A program made the position numbers and the translations under genes. From contig NZ_CADIKL010000009.1 of the NCBI RefSeq assembly GCF_902859945.1, positions 1-64,000 on the forward strand: 64,000 bases of DNA, read 5' to 3'. The notes beneath the pieces are model-generated. The model was not told where the DNA came from, did not search any database, and saw only the letters and a program-made list of their open reading frames with translations. The DNA is from Paraburkholderia caffeinitolerans. GTDB taxonomy: Bacteria; Pseudomonadota; Gammaproteobacteria; Burkholderiales; Burkholderiaceae. This document shows, in pieces, positions 54,642 to 64,000 of the stretch (the first letter of the stretch is position 1; each line of letters begins with the position of its first letter).

Positions 54642-56054
54642 GTGGTACCACGTAAATCGGGCGCGTTCGACTCCATCGTCGAGCGCGAGCAGGGGCTGCG
54701 CCAGGGCTTGTCCGCAGGCCAGATGACGATGATCGCCATCGGCGGCGCGGTGGGCACCGGGCTTTTTCTCGGCAGCGGCTTCGCCATCGGTTTTGCCGGG
54801 CCGGGCGTGCTCGTGTCCTATGCGATCGGCGCGCTAATCGCTCTGCTGCTGATGGGTGCGCTGGCCGAAATGACCGTCGCGCATCCGACCTCCGGTTCGT
54901 TCGGTGCGTATGCGGAGCACTATATCGGCCCGCTCGCCGGCTTTGTCGTGCGCTACGCGTACTGGTCGGCCTACGTGCTGGCCGTGGGCACTGAGGTCGC
55001 GGCCATCGCCATCTACATGAAGTTCTGGCTGCCGCATGTGCCGGGGCTCTACTGGATTGTCGGCTTCTCGGCGGCGTTGATCGCCGTGAACGCCATGAGT
55101 GTGAAGGCCTACGGCACCATCGAGTATCTCTTTTCCAGTCTCAAGATCGCGGCGATTGTCGCGTTCATCGTGCTCGGCGCGTGGTTCGTGTGGCGCGCGC
55201 CCGCCAGTTCGGGCGTGGGGATTGCGAACTATACGTCGCATGGCGGGCTGCTGCCCAAGGGCTGGTGGGGCGTCTGGGTGGGCACGATCGTTTCGCTTTT
55301 CAGCTACCTCGGCGTGGAAACCATCGCGGTTGCGGCAGCGGAGGCCAAGGACCCGGCGCGCGCCGTCACGCGCGCGTTCCGCGCGACGGTGCTGCGCCTC
55401 GTGCTGTTCTATCTGCTCACGCTCGCGCTGATGCTCGCCATCGTCCCCTGGACCGAGGCAGGCGGCAACGAGAGCCCATTCGTGAAGGTGATGGCCGAAA
55501 CCGGCGTGCCGTACGCGGCGGGAGCGATCAACTTTATCGTGCTCGTGGCCGCGCTTTCGGCCATGAACAGCCAGCTTTACATCACCACGCGCATGATGTT
55601 CAGCCTCTCGCGCGCGGGCTACGCGCCGGCGCTGTTCGGGCGCCTCACGCCCAATGGCGTGCCCACTGCGGCGCTCTCGCTGTCGACCATCGGCATCGCC
55701 GTGGCGGCGGTGCTCAACGCGCTGTGGCCGCAGGCGGCGTTCACGCTGATGATGTCGATCGCGATGTTCGGCGCGATGTTCACGTGGCTTATGATCTTCG
55801 TGACGCAGATCTTTTTCCGCGTGCGGCGCGCGCGCGACGCAAGCGCGCCGCTCGAGTTTCGCATGTGGGGCTTTCCGTTCACGAGCGTGCTGGGCGCGCT
55901 GCTGATGCTCGGCATTCTGGTCGGCACGGTGTTCACGCGCGAATTCCGCATGACGCTCGCGTATGGGCTCGCATTTCTCGCGGTACTCGTGGTGGTGTAT
56001 GCGCTGTGGTATCGCCGGATGCAGCCCGCCACACGGGCTCAAGAGTCGCTCTGA
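54642..56054 (+). CDS. Amino-acid permease, APC family
   Basis: The protein is 470 residues from GTG 54642, preceded by GGGGAG. It has twelve predicted helices. The first is MTMIAIGGAVGTGLFLGSG, the APC substrate-binding signature, then SYAIGALIALLLMGALAEM. It belongs to the AAT/GABA-permease subgroup, which imports amino acids by proton symport in the inner membrane. The substrate is unknown. It is a single gene with its own terminator, convergent with dut. Confidence 0.92.
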   Translation: MVPRKSGAFDSIVEREQGLRQGLSAGQMTMIAIGGAVGTGLFLGSGFAIGFAGPGVLVSYAIGALIALLLMGALAEMTVAHPTSGSFGAYAEHYIGPLAGFVVRYAYWSAYVLAVGTEVAAIAIYMKFWLPHVPGLYWIVGFSAALIAVNAMSVKAYGTIEYLFSSLKIAAIVAFIVLGAWFVWRAPASSGVGIANYTSHGGLLPKGWWGVWVGTIVSLFSYLGVETIAVAAAEAKDPARAVTRAFRATVLRLVLFYLLTLALMLAIVPWTEAGGNESPFVKVMAETGVPYAAGAINFIVLVAALSAMNSQLYITTRMMFSLSRAGYAPALFGRLTPNGVPTAALSLSTIGIAVAAVLNALWPQAAFTLMMSIAMFGAMFTWLMIFVTQIFFRVRRARDASAPLEFRMWGFPFTSVLGALLMLGILVGTVFTREFRMTLAYGLAFLAVLVVVYALWYRRMQPATRAQESL

Positions 56055-56057
56055 ACG

Positions 56058-56086
56058 AAAAAAGCACGCCGGGAGCGTGCTTTTTT
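56058..56086. terminator. Bidirectional intrinsic terminator
   Basis: AGCACGC (56063-56069) pairs with GCGTGCT (56075-56081) between an A-run and T6. It serves the permease gene and the convergent dut operon. Confidence 0.9.
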
Positions 56087-56126
56087 GTTGCTGCGCGGTG
56101 CGCTGGAGCGCGCCTGGGGTTGAGGC

Positions 56127-56573
56127 TCAGTGCTTGCCCGTGCTGCCGAAGCCGCCCGCGCCGCGCTCGCTTTGCTCGAAGTCGTCGACGATATTGAACT
56201 GCGCTTGCACCACCGGCACGATCACGAGCTGCGCGAGGCGCTCCATCGGATTGAGCGTGAACGTGGTGTGGCCGCGGTTCCAGGTGGAGATCATTAGCTC
56301 GCCCTGGTAGTCGGAGTCGATCAGGCCGACGAGGTTGCCGAGCACGATGCCGTGCTTGTGGCCGAGGCCCGAACGCGGCAGGATCAGCGCAGCGCAGCCG
56401 GGATCGGCCAGATGGATCGCGAGGCCGGTCGGCACGAGCTTCGTTTCGCCGGGTTCGAGCGTGATTGGCGTGTCGAGGCACGCGCGCAGGTCGAGGCCGG
56501 CGCTGCCCGGCGTGGCGTAGTGGGGCAGCTGGTCGCGCATGCGTTCGTTCAGGATCTTGATGTCGATGTTCAT
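56127..56573 (-). CDS. dut: Deoxyuridine 5'-triphosphate nucleotidohydrolase
   Basis: The protein is 148 residues. The five dUTPase motifs are visible: AGLDLRA (1), [10 protein letters not shown] (2), [11 protein letters not shown] (3), [10 protein letters not shown] (4) and [12 protein letters not shown] (5). It hydrolyses dUTP to dUMP, keeping uracil out of DNA and feeding thymidylate synthesis. The ATG at 56573 is 14 bp after the LLM oxidoreductase gene, the last position in the ribF-ileS-lspA-coaBC run. Confidence 0.97.
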   Translation of the reverse strand: MNIDIKILNERMRDQLPHYATPGSAGLDLRACLDTPITLEPGETKLVPTGLAIHLADPGCAALILPRSGLGHKHGIVLGNLVGLIDSDYQGELMISTWNRGHTTFTLNPMERLAQLVIVPVVQAQFNIVDDFEQSERGAGGFGSTGKH

Positions 56574-56587
56574 AGGATTCCGTTGGA

Positions 56588-57595
56588 TTATCGGTTTCGA
56601 GGCAACTGGAAGGCCTCGGCGAGAAGTTCGTAGGAGCGCAGGCGCGCCGTGTAGCTGCCTGCAACAGTGAGCACGACGAGCTCGTCGGCGCGAAAGCTGT
56701 CCTTGAGCGCGTGCAGGCGCTCGGTGACGCTCTCGGGCGTGCCGATGATGCTGCGCGGTTTTTCGCGATCGATCACGATCTGCTCGCGCTCGCCGTATTC
56801 CTGCGCGCGGCCCTGTTCGAGGCTCGGAATGGGGGCGTTCAGGCCATAGGCCATCTGCACGCGGCGCAGGTCGACGGCTTTTTCGAGGTCGGCGGCTTCG
56901 GCTTCGGTGTCGGCGCAGATTGCGAATACTGCGCACGCGAGATACGGCTTTTGCTCGTGGCCGGGCTGGAAGCTGTCGCGGTAGGCGTTGGCCACCAGAT
57001 GCCCGAAATGCGCGTTGATGAACTGCGCGAACGAGAAGCGCAGCCCGAGCTGCGCGGCCAGCGCGCCGCCGAAGTCGCTCGAGCCCAGCACCCAGAGCTG
57101 CGGTCGCGTGGCGATTTGCGGCTGCAGCGCGACGCCGTGCGCGAGATGGTCGGAGGCGAGCGTGCCGTCCATCAGGCCGACGAGATCCTGCACCTGTTGC
57201 GTGAACTGATCGCCGCGATTGTAGGCACCCGCCGCGACGGCCTGCGCGGTGCGCATGTCGCCGCCGGGCGCGCGGCCCACGCCCAGATCGACGCGTCCGG
57301 GGAACAGCGCTTCGAGCATCATGAACTGCTCGGCGACCTTGAACGGGCTGTAGTAGGGCAGCATGATGCCACCCGAGCCGATGCGGATGCGTTTGGTCAC
57401 GCTGCCGAGGCGCGCGAGCATGACTTCGGGGGCGGGGTTGCACACGCCCAAGAGGCCGTGGTGCTCGGCGCACCAGTAGCGCGTGTAGCCGAGGTCGTCG
57501 GCAAGCTGAGCGAGTTCGATGGTGGCGGCGATGGCATCCGCCGCAGTGTGCCCGGCGATCACGGGCGACTGGTCCAGCACGGAAAGCAGTGTCAT
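56588..57595 (-). CDS. LLM-class flavin-dependent oxidoreductase
   Basis: The protein is 335 residues. It begins [20 protein letters not shown] and has the luciferase-like core, [20 protein letters not shown] and [13 protein letters not shown], of the group 1 (MsnO8/YhbW-like) LLM proteins. It would use reduced flavin to oxidise an organic substrate. It lies 67 bp after coaBC and 14 bp before dut, so it is probably co-transcribed with housekeeping genes. The substrate is unknown. Confidence 0.92.
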   Translation of the reverse strand: MTLLSVLDQSPVIAGHTAADAIAATIELAQLADDLGYTRYWCAEHHGLLGVCNPAPEVMLARLGSVTKRIRIGSGGIMLPYYSPFKVAEQFMMLEALFPGRVDLGVGRAPGGDMRTAQAVAAGAYNRGDQFTQQVQDLVGLMDGTLASDHLAHGVALQPQIATRPQLWVLGSSDFGGALAAQLGLRFSFAQFINAHFGHLVANAYRDSFQPGHEQKPYLACAVFAICADTEAEAADLEKAVDLRRVQMAYGLNAPIPSLEQGRAQEYGEREQIVIDREKPRSIIGTPESVTERLHALKDSFRADELVVLTVAGSYTARLRSYELLAEAFQLPRNR

Positions 57596-57662
57596 GGCAG
57601 TACTGCTCCTTCACTTCGTTCGCAGCGCGGCGCGTCAGCGCCCGAGGGCGCCGGCGCGCGCG

Positions 57663-58892
57663 TCACGAGATGATGCTCGGGTCCGGCAGACGCCGCGCGA
57701 TTTCGGCGATCAGCGTCTGCGCGAGCGCCTGCTTGGCCGCGCGCGGCAGTGCCTTGCGGCCGCTGGCCTCGAACAATACGACTTCGTTGTCGTCCTGGCC
57801 GAAGGTGAGCGGGCCGAGATTGCCGATCAAGAGCGGCACGTTTTTGCGCGCGCGCTTTTCTTCGCCGTGTACCTCGAGGTCGCCGCTTTCGGCCGCGAAG
57901 CCCACGCAATACGGCGGATTCGGCATGGCCGCGACCGACGCCAGAATGTCGGGGTTTTCGACGAAACTGAACGTCGGCATGCGGCGCTCGGCCGTCTTCT
58001 TGATCTTGTGCTCGGCAACGTGATCGACGCGCCAGTCGGCCACCGCGGCCACGCCGATGAAGACATCGGCATCGCTCGCTTCGCGCATCACCGCGTCGTA
58101 CATCTGCTGCGCGGTCTGCACGTCTTCGCGCCAGACGCCCCACGGCGTGGGCAGCGCGACGGGGCCCGCGATCAGATGCACCTCGGCGCCGGCCTGCTGC
58201 GCCGCGCGCGCGAGCGCGAAGCCCATCTTGCCGCTCGAGCGGTTCGTGATGCCGCGCACCGGGTCGAGCGGCTCGAAGGTCGGTCCTGCCGTGATCAGCA
58301 GCTTGCGGCCGGCCAGCACCTTGGGCGCAAAGAACGCGACGATGGCCTCGTAAATGGCTTCCGGCTCCAGCATGCGCCCGTCGCCGACCTCGCCGCAAGC
58401 CTGCGGGCCGGAGTCGGGGCCGAGCGTCTCGATGCCGTCGGCGCGCAGTTGCGCGACGTTGCGCTGCGTGGCCGGGTTTTGCCACATCTGCCGGTTCATG
58501 GCCGGCACGACCAGCAGCGGGCAGTCGCGCGCGACGCACAGCGTGGCGAGCAGGTCGTCGGCGAAACCGTTGGCGAGCTTCGCGAGAAAGTCGGTGGAGG
58601 CGGGCGCGATGACGATGGCGTCCGCTTCGCGCGAGAGGTCGATGTGCGCCATGTTGTTGGGCACGCGGCCGTCCCACTGGCTCGTGTAGACGGGGCGGCC
58701 CGAGAGCGCCTGCATCGTGACCGGCGTGATGAACTGGGTGGCCGCCTCTGTCATCACGATTTGCACAGTCGCGCCGGCCTTGGTCAGGAGACGCGTAAGC
58801 TCGGCGATCTTGTAACAGGCGATGCCGCCTGTCATGCCGAGCACCAGGTGGCGGCCGGTCAGTTCGCCCGGGGTTGCAGCGGAGGTGTTCAA
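57663..58892 (-). CDS. coaBC: Bifunctional phosphopantothenoylcysteine decarboxylase/phosphopantothenate-cysteine ligase
   Basis: The protein is 409 residues. The N-terminal CoaC flavoprotein half (1-190) has GGIACYKIAEL, the catalytic His in NNMAHIDLSREADA, and PAMNRQMW with the Asn. The CoaB half (190-409) has GPTFEPLDPVRGITNRSSG, AAVADWR and a C-terminal ligase segment. It makes 4'-phosphopantetheine for coenzyme A synthesis. lspA lies 132 bp upstream; that gap holds a large nested palindrome. Confidence 0.96.
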   Translation of the reverse strand: MNTSAATPGELTGRHLVLGMTGGIACYKIAELTRLLTKAGATVQIVMTEAATQFITPVTMQALSGRPVYTSQWDGRVPNNMAHIDLSREADAIVIAPASTDFLAKLANGFADDLLATLCVARDCPLLVVPAMNRQMWQNPATQRNVAQLRADGIETLGPDSGPQACGEVGDGRMLEPEAIYEAIVAFFAPKVLAGRKLLITAGPTFEPLDPVRGITNRSSGKMGFALARAAQQAGAEVHLIAGPVALPTPWGVWREDVQTAQQMYDAVMREASDADVFIGVAAVADWRVDHVAEHKIKKTAERRMPTFSFVENPDILASVAAMPNPPYCVGFAAESGDLEVHGEEKRARKNVPLLIGNLGPLTFGQDDNEVVLFEASGRKALPRAAKQALAQTLIAEIARRLPDPSIIS

Positions 58893-58907
58893 GTCGGATC
58901 TCCTGTC

Positions 58908-58990
58908 GACCAGAGTTGGCGCTTTAGCTGTCGGCCGGAGTTAGTGCTTTAGCACTTACTCCGGCCCCATGCAAAGCTCTTACTCTGGTC
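58908..58990. repeat. Nested palindromic element between lspA and coaBC
   Basis: The inner arms 58933-58948 and 58951-58966 (GGCCGGAGTTAGTGCT and its near-complement, one mismatch) pair around a 2-nt centre. The outer arms GACCAGAGT (58908-58916) and ACTCTGGTC (58982-58990) pair perfectly. The left arms resemble each other, as do the right arms (ACTCCGGCCCCATGCA, ACTCTGGTCCCATGCA), so the element looks like a duplicated palindrome. Confidence 0.85.
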
Positions 58991-59024
58991 CCATGCACGA
59001 AGTGCGCACTCTGTTCTGCCTTTA

Positions 59025-59543
59025 TCAGCGCGAGCCGCGCACGCGCCGCAATTCGTCGAGCACCAGCAGGATGGCGCCCACAGTAATGGCGCTGTCGGCA
59101 ACGTTGAACGCCGGCCAGTGCGACGAGCTCAGGTGGAAGTCGAGGAAGTCGATCACATGGCCGTACATCAGGCGGTCGATCACATTGCCGAGCGCGCCGC
59201 CGAGTATCAGCGCCAGTGCGGTGCAAAAGAGGCGCTGCCCCGCGTGGCGCTTGAGCAGGTAGCCGATCACGATGGCCGCGACCACGCCGAGCGCCGTGAA
59301 TGCCCAGCGCTGCCAGCCGCCCGCCGCCGCAAGGAAGCTGAACGCGGCGCCCTTGTTGTAGACCAGCACGAGATTGAAGAACGGCGTGACCACGCGGCCT
59401 TCGCCGTAGCTGAACATCCTCGAGATGGCGATCTTCGTGAGCTGGTCCGCGAGGATCACGATCACCGCGATGCCAAGCCACGGCGCGAGCGTGCCGCGCA
59501 CGCCGCTCGACTTCGACTGTTTCGGCAGGGTCGTTTTGGCCAT
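59025..59543 (-). CDS. lspA: Lipoprotein signal peptidase
   Basis: The protein is 172 residues with four predicted helices. The two catalytic Asp regions are [15 protein letters not shown] and FNVADSAI; the [11 protein letters not shown] loop also fits. It removes signal peptides from lipid-modified prolipoproteins in the inner membrane. Its ATG overlaps the ileS stop (TAATG), so translation is coupled. The ileS-lspA pair is a classical arrangement. Confidence 0.96.
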   Translation of the reverse strand: MAKTTLPKQSKSSGVRGTLAPWLGIAVIVILADQLTKIAISRMFSYGEGRVVTPFFNLVLVYNKGAAFSFLAAAGGWQRWAFTALGVVAAIVIGYLLKRHAGQRLFCTALALILGGALGNVIDRLMYGHVIDFLDFHLSSSHWPAFNVADSAITVGAILLVLDELRRVRGSR

Positions 59544-62395
59544 TATGCCGCGCTCCGCGCTTCGCCGTTGCCGAACAGATTGACCACGCAGCGGCCGCAC
59601 AGGCCCGGGTGTTCGGCGTTCGCGCCAACGTCATCGCGGTAGTGCCAGCAGCGCTCGCACTTCAGGTACTTCGAGGTGACGACTTCGACGCCTTCGTCGG
59701 CCTCGCTCTCGACCTTCACCACTTCGGCCGCGGAGGTGATCAGCACGAACTTTAGATCTTCGCCCAGCGAGGTGAGTGCGTCGTAGCGCGCGCCGCTCGC
59801 CAGAATGCGCACCTCGGCCTGCAGCGACGAGCCGATCTGGTTCGCCACGCGCGCCTCTTCGAGCGCCTTCGTCACGTTGCCGCGCACTTCGCGCAGGAGC
59901 GTCCACTTGGCGATCAGTTCGGGTGCCTGGGCGATGTCCGGGAACGCGTGGAACGTCTCGGTGAAGATGGTCGTGCTGTTCGGCTTGAACACCTTCCAGG
60001 CCTCTTCGGCCGTGAACGAGAGGAACGGCGCGAGGATGCGCAGCAGGCTGTGCGTGATGTGGTGCAGCGCGGTTTGCGCGGCGCGGCGCGCGGCCGAATC
60101 CGGCGCGCTCGTGTACAGGCGGTCCTTGAGCACGTCCAGATAGAAGCCGCCCATGTCTTCCGAGCAGAACGTCTGCAGCTTCGCCACGACCGGATGGAAC
60201 TCGTAGCGGTCGTAGTGGGACAGCACGTCGCTTTGCAGCGTGTGCGTGAGCGCGACGGCGTAGCGGTCGATTTCGAGCCACTCGCTGGCGGGCAGCGCGT
60301 GCTTTTCGAAGTCGAAGTCCGACAGGTTCGAAAGCAGGAAGCGCAGCGTGTTGCGGATGCGGCGATAACCTTCGGTCACGCGCTTGAGAATCTCTTCCGA
60401 GATTGCCAGCTCGCCCGAGTAGTCGGTCGAAGCGATCCACAGGCGGATGATTTCCGCGCCCAGACGGTTCGCGACCTCATGCGGATCGACGCCGTTGCCG
60501 AGCGACTTCGACATCTTGCGGCCTTCGCCGTCGACGGTGAAGCCGTGCGTGAGCAGCGCGTTGTAGGGCGGGCGGCCGTCGAGCATCGAAGCCGTCAGCA
60601 GCGACGAATGGAACCAGCCGCGGTGCTGGTCCGAGCCTTCGAGGTACAGGTCGGCCGGGAACTGCAGGTCGTCCTTGTGCGAGCCGCGCAGCACGTGCCA
60701 GTGCGTCGTGCCCGAATCGAACCACACGTCGAGCGTGTCGCGGTTCTTTTCGTACAGGTTGGCGTCGTCGCCGAGCAGTTCGCGGGCGTCGAGCGTTTGC
60801 CAGGCTTCGATGCCTTCCTTCTCCACGCGCTTCGCGACTTCTTCAAGCAGCTCCAGCGTGCGCGGATGCAGCTCGCCGGTTTCCTTGTGCACGAAGAACG
60901 CCATCGGCACGCCCCATTGGCGCTGGCGCGAGAGCGTCCAGTCCGGGCGGTTCGCGATCATCGAATAGAGGCGCTGCTTGCCCCATGACGGGTAGAACGC
61001 GGTCGCCTCGATGCCTTCGAGCGCCGTCTCGCGCAGCGTCTTGCCGCCGTCCTTCGGCGTGACGTCCATGCCCGCGAACCACTGCGAGGTGGCACGGTAG
61101 ATGATGGGCGTCTTGTGGCGCCAGCAGTGCATGTAGCTGTGCAGGTACTTTTCGCTGCGCAGCAGGGTGCCGGCGGCGTCGAGCGCGTCGACGATCTTCG
61201 GGTTCGCCGCCCAGATCGTGAGGCCGCCGAACAGCGGCAGCGATTCGATGTAGCGGCCATCGCCCATCACCGGGCTGATGATGTCCGAGTCGGCCATGTT
61301 GTGCGCCTTGCACGACACGAAGTCTTCCACGCCATAGGCGGGCGCCGAGTGCACGATGCCCGTGCCGGTGTCGGTCGTGACGTAGTCGCCGAGATAGATG
61401 GGCGAAGTGCGCTTGTAGCCCGGGTGCGCCGAGGCGAGCGGGTGGTTGAAACGCAGGAGCGAGAGCTTCTCGCCCTTCGTGGTGGCGACGATCTTGCCGG
61501 TCAGGCCGAAGTCCTTCATGCAGGCTTCGACGCGCTCGACAGCCAGGATCAGCAGGCCGCGTTCAGTGTCGACGAGCGCGTAGTCGATCTCCGGATGCGC
61601 GTTGAGCGCCTGGTTCGACGGAATGGTCCACGGCGTGGTGGTCCAGATCACGATGCCGCCTTCTTCGCGCGGCAGGGCGGCGAGGCCGAACGCGGCCGCC
61701 GTCTGCTCGGGTTGCGCGAACGGGAACAGCACGTCGATGGTCGGATCGGTCTTGTCCTTGTACTCGACCTCGGCCTCGGCGAGCGCCGAGCCGCAGTCGA
61801 AGCACCAGTTCACGGGCTTCAGGCCCCGGAACACGTAGCCCTTCTCGATGATCTTCGCGAGCGCACGGATCTCGCCCGCCTCGTTCACGAAGTTCATGGT
61901 CTTGTACGGGTTGTCCCAGTCGCCGAGCACGCCAAGGCGCTTGAAGCCGGCCTTCTGCGTCTCGATCTGGCCGGCCGCGTACTCGCGCGCCTTCTTCATC
62001 ACTTCCTGGGCGGGCAGCGACTTGCCGAACTGCTTCTCGATCTGGATTTCGATCGGCATGCCGTGGCAGTCCCAGCCCGGCACGTAGACCGCGTCGTAGC
62101 CGGCTAGATTGCGCGCCTTGACGATCATGTCCTTGAGGATCTTGTTGACCGCGTGCCCGAGGTGGATGTCGCCGTTCGCATACGGCGGGCCGTCGTGCAG
62201 GATGAACTTCTTGCGGCCCTTCGAGGCCTCGCGGATCTGCTTGTAGATGCCTTTTTCTTCCCACTCCTTGACCCATTGCGGCTCGCGCTTGGGCAGGTCG
62301 CCGCGCATCGGGAACGGGGTGTCCAGAAGATTGACGGGGTACTTGGATTCGGACTTCTGCGCGGCTTTGCCGGAGGATGCTTTCTTGTCGCTCAT
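59543..62395 (-). CDS. ileS: Isoleucyl-tRNA synthetase
   Basis: The protein is 950 residues. The HIGH-type site is HLGH in [14 protein letters not shown] (residues 78-81) and KMSKS is in [12 protein letters not shown]. An editing CP1 domain lies between them. A C-terminal zinc-binding end has CERCWHYR and LCGRCV. ATG 62395 gives [14 protein letters not shown]. It charges tRNA-Ile and edits valine. It lies 177 bp after ribF and overlaps lspA. Confidence 0.98.
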   Translation of the reverse strand: MSDKKASSGKAAQKSESKYPVNLLDTPFPMRGDLPKREPQWVKEWEEKGIYKQIREASKGRKKFILHDGPPYANGDIHLGHAVNKILKDMIVKARNLAGYDAVYVPGWDCHGMPIEIQIEKQFGKSLPAQEVMKKAREYAAGQIETQKAGFKRLGVLGDWDNPYKTMNFVNEAGEIRALAKIIEKGYVFRGLKPVNWCFDCGSALAEAEVEYKDKTDPTIDVLFPFAQPEQTAAAFGLAALPREEGGIVIWTTTPWTIPSNQALNAHPEIDYALVDTERGLLILAVERVEACMKDFGLTGKIVATTKGEKLSLLRFNHPLASAHPGYKRTSPIYLGDYVTTDTGTGIVHSAPAYGVEDFVSCKAHNMADSDIISPVMGDGRYIESLPLFGGLTIWAANPKIVDALDAAGTLLRSEKYLHSYMHCWRHKTPIIYRATSQWFAGMDVTPKDGGKTLRETALEGIEATAFYPSWGKQRLYSMIANRPDWTLSRQRQWGVPMAFFVHKETGELHPRTLELLEEVAKRVEKEGIEAWQTLDARELLGDDANLYEKNRDTLDVWFDSGTTHWHVLRGSHKDDLQFPADLYLEGSDQHRGWFHSSLLTASMLDGRPPYNALLTHGFTVDGEGRKMSKSLGNGVDPHEVANRLGAEIIRLWIASTDYSGELAISEEILKRVTEGYRRIRNTLRFLLSNLSDFDFEKHALPASEWLEIDRYAVALTHTLQSDVLSHYDRYEFHPVVAKLQTFCSEDMGGFYLDVLKDRLYTSAPDSAARRAAQTALHHITHSLLRILAPFLSFTAEEAWKVFKPNSTTIFTETFHAFPDIAQAPELIAKWTLLREVRGNVTKALEEARVANQIGSSLQAEVRILASGARYDALTSLGEDLKFVLITSAAEVVKVESEADEGVEVVTSKYLKCERCWHYRDDVGANAEHPGLCGRCVVNLFGNGEARSAA

Positions 62396-62572
62396 GGTGA
62401 GATCACGTGGAATTCGGGGGAGGCTCGGCGTCAGCATTGCGGCGATGCCGCGCAACCGTCGCCTCGGGCGCCGCATACCTCTGAAGTGGCGGCGCCGTGG
62501 GGCGGAGCGGCCCGCGCGCCGTGGTCTCGCCTTGCCGGATGAAAAGGACGAGACGCGCGCGCGGGCCGCGGC

Positions 62573-63568
62573 TTACCTAATTCGGTCGGTGGCCGAGGTG
62601 GCGAAGCCGGTGGAACGGCTGCCGGTTACGTCAGTGCCCGCGGCGGCGAACCACGCGCGAGTGTTCGCCACGTCGCGCGCAATCGCGGCGGTGAGCGTTT
62701 CGAGGTCGGCGAACTTCTCCTCGTCGCGCAACTTCTTGAGGAACTCGACGCGCACGAGCTTGCCGTAGGCGTCGCCGTGCCAGTCGAGCAGATGGACTTC
62801 GAGCAGCACGCGGCCCGAGTCGTCGACCGTCGGGCGCACGCCGAGGCTCGCGACGCCAGGCAGCGGATCGTCGGCGATGCCATGCACCTGCACGACGAAA
62901 ATGCCCTTGAGCGCCGGGCGCTTGTGGCCGATCGGCAGATTCAGCGTGGGAAAGCCGAGATCGCGGCCGAGCTTCAGGCCGTGTGTAACGTGCCCGCTGA
63001 TCGCGTAGCCGCGGCCGAGCGAAGCGCGTGCGGCGTCCAGATCGCCCGCCGCGAGCTGGGCGCGCACGGCGGAGCTGGAGATGCGCACGCCCGAGGGGTC
63101 GGCTACGGTGGCCATCTGCTCGACTTCGAAGCCGTGCTGCGCGCCCGCCGCCTGGAGCGAGGCGAAGTCGCCGGCGCGTTTCGCGCCGTAGCGGAAGTCG
63201 TCGCCGATCATCATCCAGCGCGCGTGCAGGCCGCTCACGATGATGCGCTCGACGAACGTTTCGGGCGACTGGCTCGCGAATGTCTGGTTGAAATGCTCGA
63301 CCACGACGCGATCCACGCCGTTCTCGCGCAGCGCTTCGAGCTTGTCGCGCAGCATGGCGATGCGCGGCGGGGCGCTGGCCGGATTGAAGAACTCGCGCGG
63401 ATGCGGCTCGAATGTCATCACGCAGACGGGCAGGCCGCGCGCGTTGGCGGCTTCGCGCACGCGCGCGAGCAACGCCTGATGTCCGCGGTGGACACCGTCG
63501 AAGTTGCCGATGGTAAGCGCGCAGGGCGCGCGACTTTCGGCGTTGGGAAGACCGCGGAAGACTCTCAC
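62573..63568 (-). CDS. ribF: Bifunctional riboflavin kinase/FAD synthetase
   Basis: The protein is 331 residues from GTG 63568, giving MRVFRGLPNAESRAPCALTIGNFDGVHRGHQ. A longer ATG start (63622) is open but less similar to relatives. The FAD synthetase motif is TIGNFDGVHRGHQALL; FEPHPREFF and the kinase half (GYAISGHVTHGLKLGRDLGFPTLNL) follow. It converts riboflavin to FMN and then FAD. It heads the ribF-ileS-lspA-coaBC-LLM-dut run on the minus strand. Confidence 0.96.
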   Translation of the reverse strand: MRVFRGLPNAESRAPCALTIGNFDGVHRGHQALLARVREAANARGLPVCVMTFEPHPREFFNPASAPPRIAMLRDKLEALRENGVDRVVVEHFNQTFASQSPETFVERIIVSGLHARWMMIGDDFRYGAKRAGDFASLQAAGAQHGFEVEQMATVADPSGVRISSSAVRAQLAAGDLDAARASLGRGYAISGHVTHGLKLGRDLGFPTLNLPIGHKRPALKGIFVVQVHGIADDPLPGVASLGVRPTVDDSGRVLLEVHLLDWHGDAYGKLVRVEFLKKLRDEEKFADLETLTAAIARDVANTRAWFAAAGTDVTGSRSTGFATSATDRIR

Positions 63569-63574
63569 GATAGC

Positions 63575-63604
63575 GGAACCTGGAGGAACCTGATGGAACC
63601 TGGA
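63575..63604. repeat. Three 10-bp tandem repeats upstream of ribF
   Basis: GGAACCTGGA, GGAACCTGAT and GGAACCTGGA follow one another exactly at 10-bp period, just ahead of the GTG start of ribF. Confidence 0.8.
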
Positions 63605-63732
63605 AAAGTGCGCGCGGGCCATGCGCGCCGATCAAGACCGGTGATGCGGCCATGGCCGCGACTAAACAGGAGATTATAAACGCACGGGGCGACGATCGCC
63701 GCCGCGCGAGCGTCGGATGCCTGCCCCGATGA

Positions 63733-63738
63733 TAAAAT
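63733..63738 (+). promoter_or_regulatory. -10 box of purN close to the start codon
   Basis: TAAAAT ends 7 bp before ATG 63745, so transcription would start at about the start codon. No ribosome-binding site is seen. The -35 side is poor. Confidence 0.4.
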
Positions 63739-63744
63739 CCGCGG

Positions 63745-64000
63745 ATGAAAAATCTCGTCATTCTGATTTCCGGGCGGGGCAGCAACATGGAGGCTATCGT
63801 GCGCGCGTGCGCAAACGAAGCCTGGCCGGCGCGCATCGCCGCCGTGATTGCCAACCGCCCCGACGCCGCCGGACTTGCGTTCGCGGCGTCGCATGGCATT
63901 GCCACGGCGGTCGTCGACCACCGCCAGTATCCGGACCGCGCCTCGTTTGACTCGGCGCTTGCCCAGGTCATCGACAGTCATACGCCGGACCTCGTCGTGC
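63745..64000 (+). CDS. purN: Phosphoribosylglycinamide formyltransferase (partial)
   Basis: The first 85 codons are in the window; the gene runs off the right edge. The start MKNLVILISGRGSNMEAIV has the PurN substrate-binding signature (SGRGSN). It transfers a formyl group from 10-formyltetrahydrofolate to GAR in purine synthesis. Its start is just after a -10 box, so the mRNA may be leaderless. Confidence 0.93.
   Translation, partial: MKNLVILISGRGSNMEAIVRACANEAWPARIAAVIANRPDAAGLAFAASHGIATAVVDHRQYPDRASFDSALAQVIDSHTPDLVV

Overview
The window looks like a chromosomal segment of a high-GC betaproteobacterium of the family Burkholderiaceae (Burkholderia/Paraburkholderia/Caballeronia type). The reasons are the roughly 63-66% GC coding style, the BPSL1445-type SYLF lipoprotein, DUF3579, DUF2917 and the gene orders glyA-nrdR-minor pilins, lpxK-trm112-kdsB-adk and ribF-ileS-lspA-coaBC-LLM-dut. 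I assign the group from remembered protein families, not from a search. No rRNA, tRNA, CRISPR array, prophage or insertion sequence was seen.

Layout. 1-3638 (+): end of glyA, nrdR and five overlapping type IV minor pilin genes. 3647-5000 (-): a YqjD/YqjE/YqjK-like membrane stress set. 5348-9205: 1-Cys peroxiredoxin, a glutaryl-CoA dehydrogenase divergent from its IclR regulator, and argF. 9741-13297: DUF3579, rpsT, murJ and a SirB1-like protein. 13397-17236 (-): short-chain dehydrogenase, adk, kdsB, trm112, lpxK. 17856-20057 (+): xseA and sodB. 20202-22145: a ClpP paralogue and an ECF sigma factor, divergent, sharing a striking promoter region. 22156-31191: degenerate EAL protein, DHA2 exporter, MocR regulator, DUF2917, HTH-citrate-synthase divergent from a CaiB-type CoA transferase, and a GntR/UTRA regulator. 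31385-33378: aldo/keto reductase and a glycine-rich repeat protein. 33948-41742 (-): a six-gene cluster of histidine-rich cupin, NiCoT permease and a complete family-5 ABC importer. 41839-48534: stand-alone EF-G, DUF192 protein, small acid-shock-like protein, RluE-type pseudouridine synthase, icd, SYLF lipoprotein. 48746-50868 (+): CopL-like metal-binding protein and multicopper oxidase. 50998-56054: cold-shock protein, clpS-clpA, amino-acid permease. 56127-63568 (-): ribF-ileS-lspA-coaBC-LLM oxidoreductase-dut. 63745 to the end: purN, cut by the window edge.

The most notable observation is between clpP2 and the sigma gene. Two back-to-back copies of TGTCACA-N16-CGTC face outward, one towards each gene. 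This is the promoter architecture I remember for ECF41-group sigma factors. It predicts that the sigma factor activates itself and a stand-alone ClpP peptidase, a target I do not know for this group. Second are the putative nickel/cobalt acquisition cluster, with an intrinsic terminator directly ahead of its first gene, and several clean operator palindromes: IclR type at 7335, MocR at 26823, HTH-citrate synthase at 28793, and GTCTTATATAAGAC ahead of icd. Some housekeeping genes (murJ, clpS, purN) have a -10 box so close to the start codon that their mRNAs may be leaderless.
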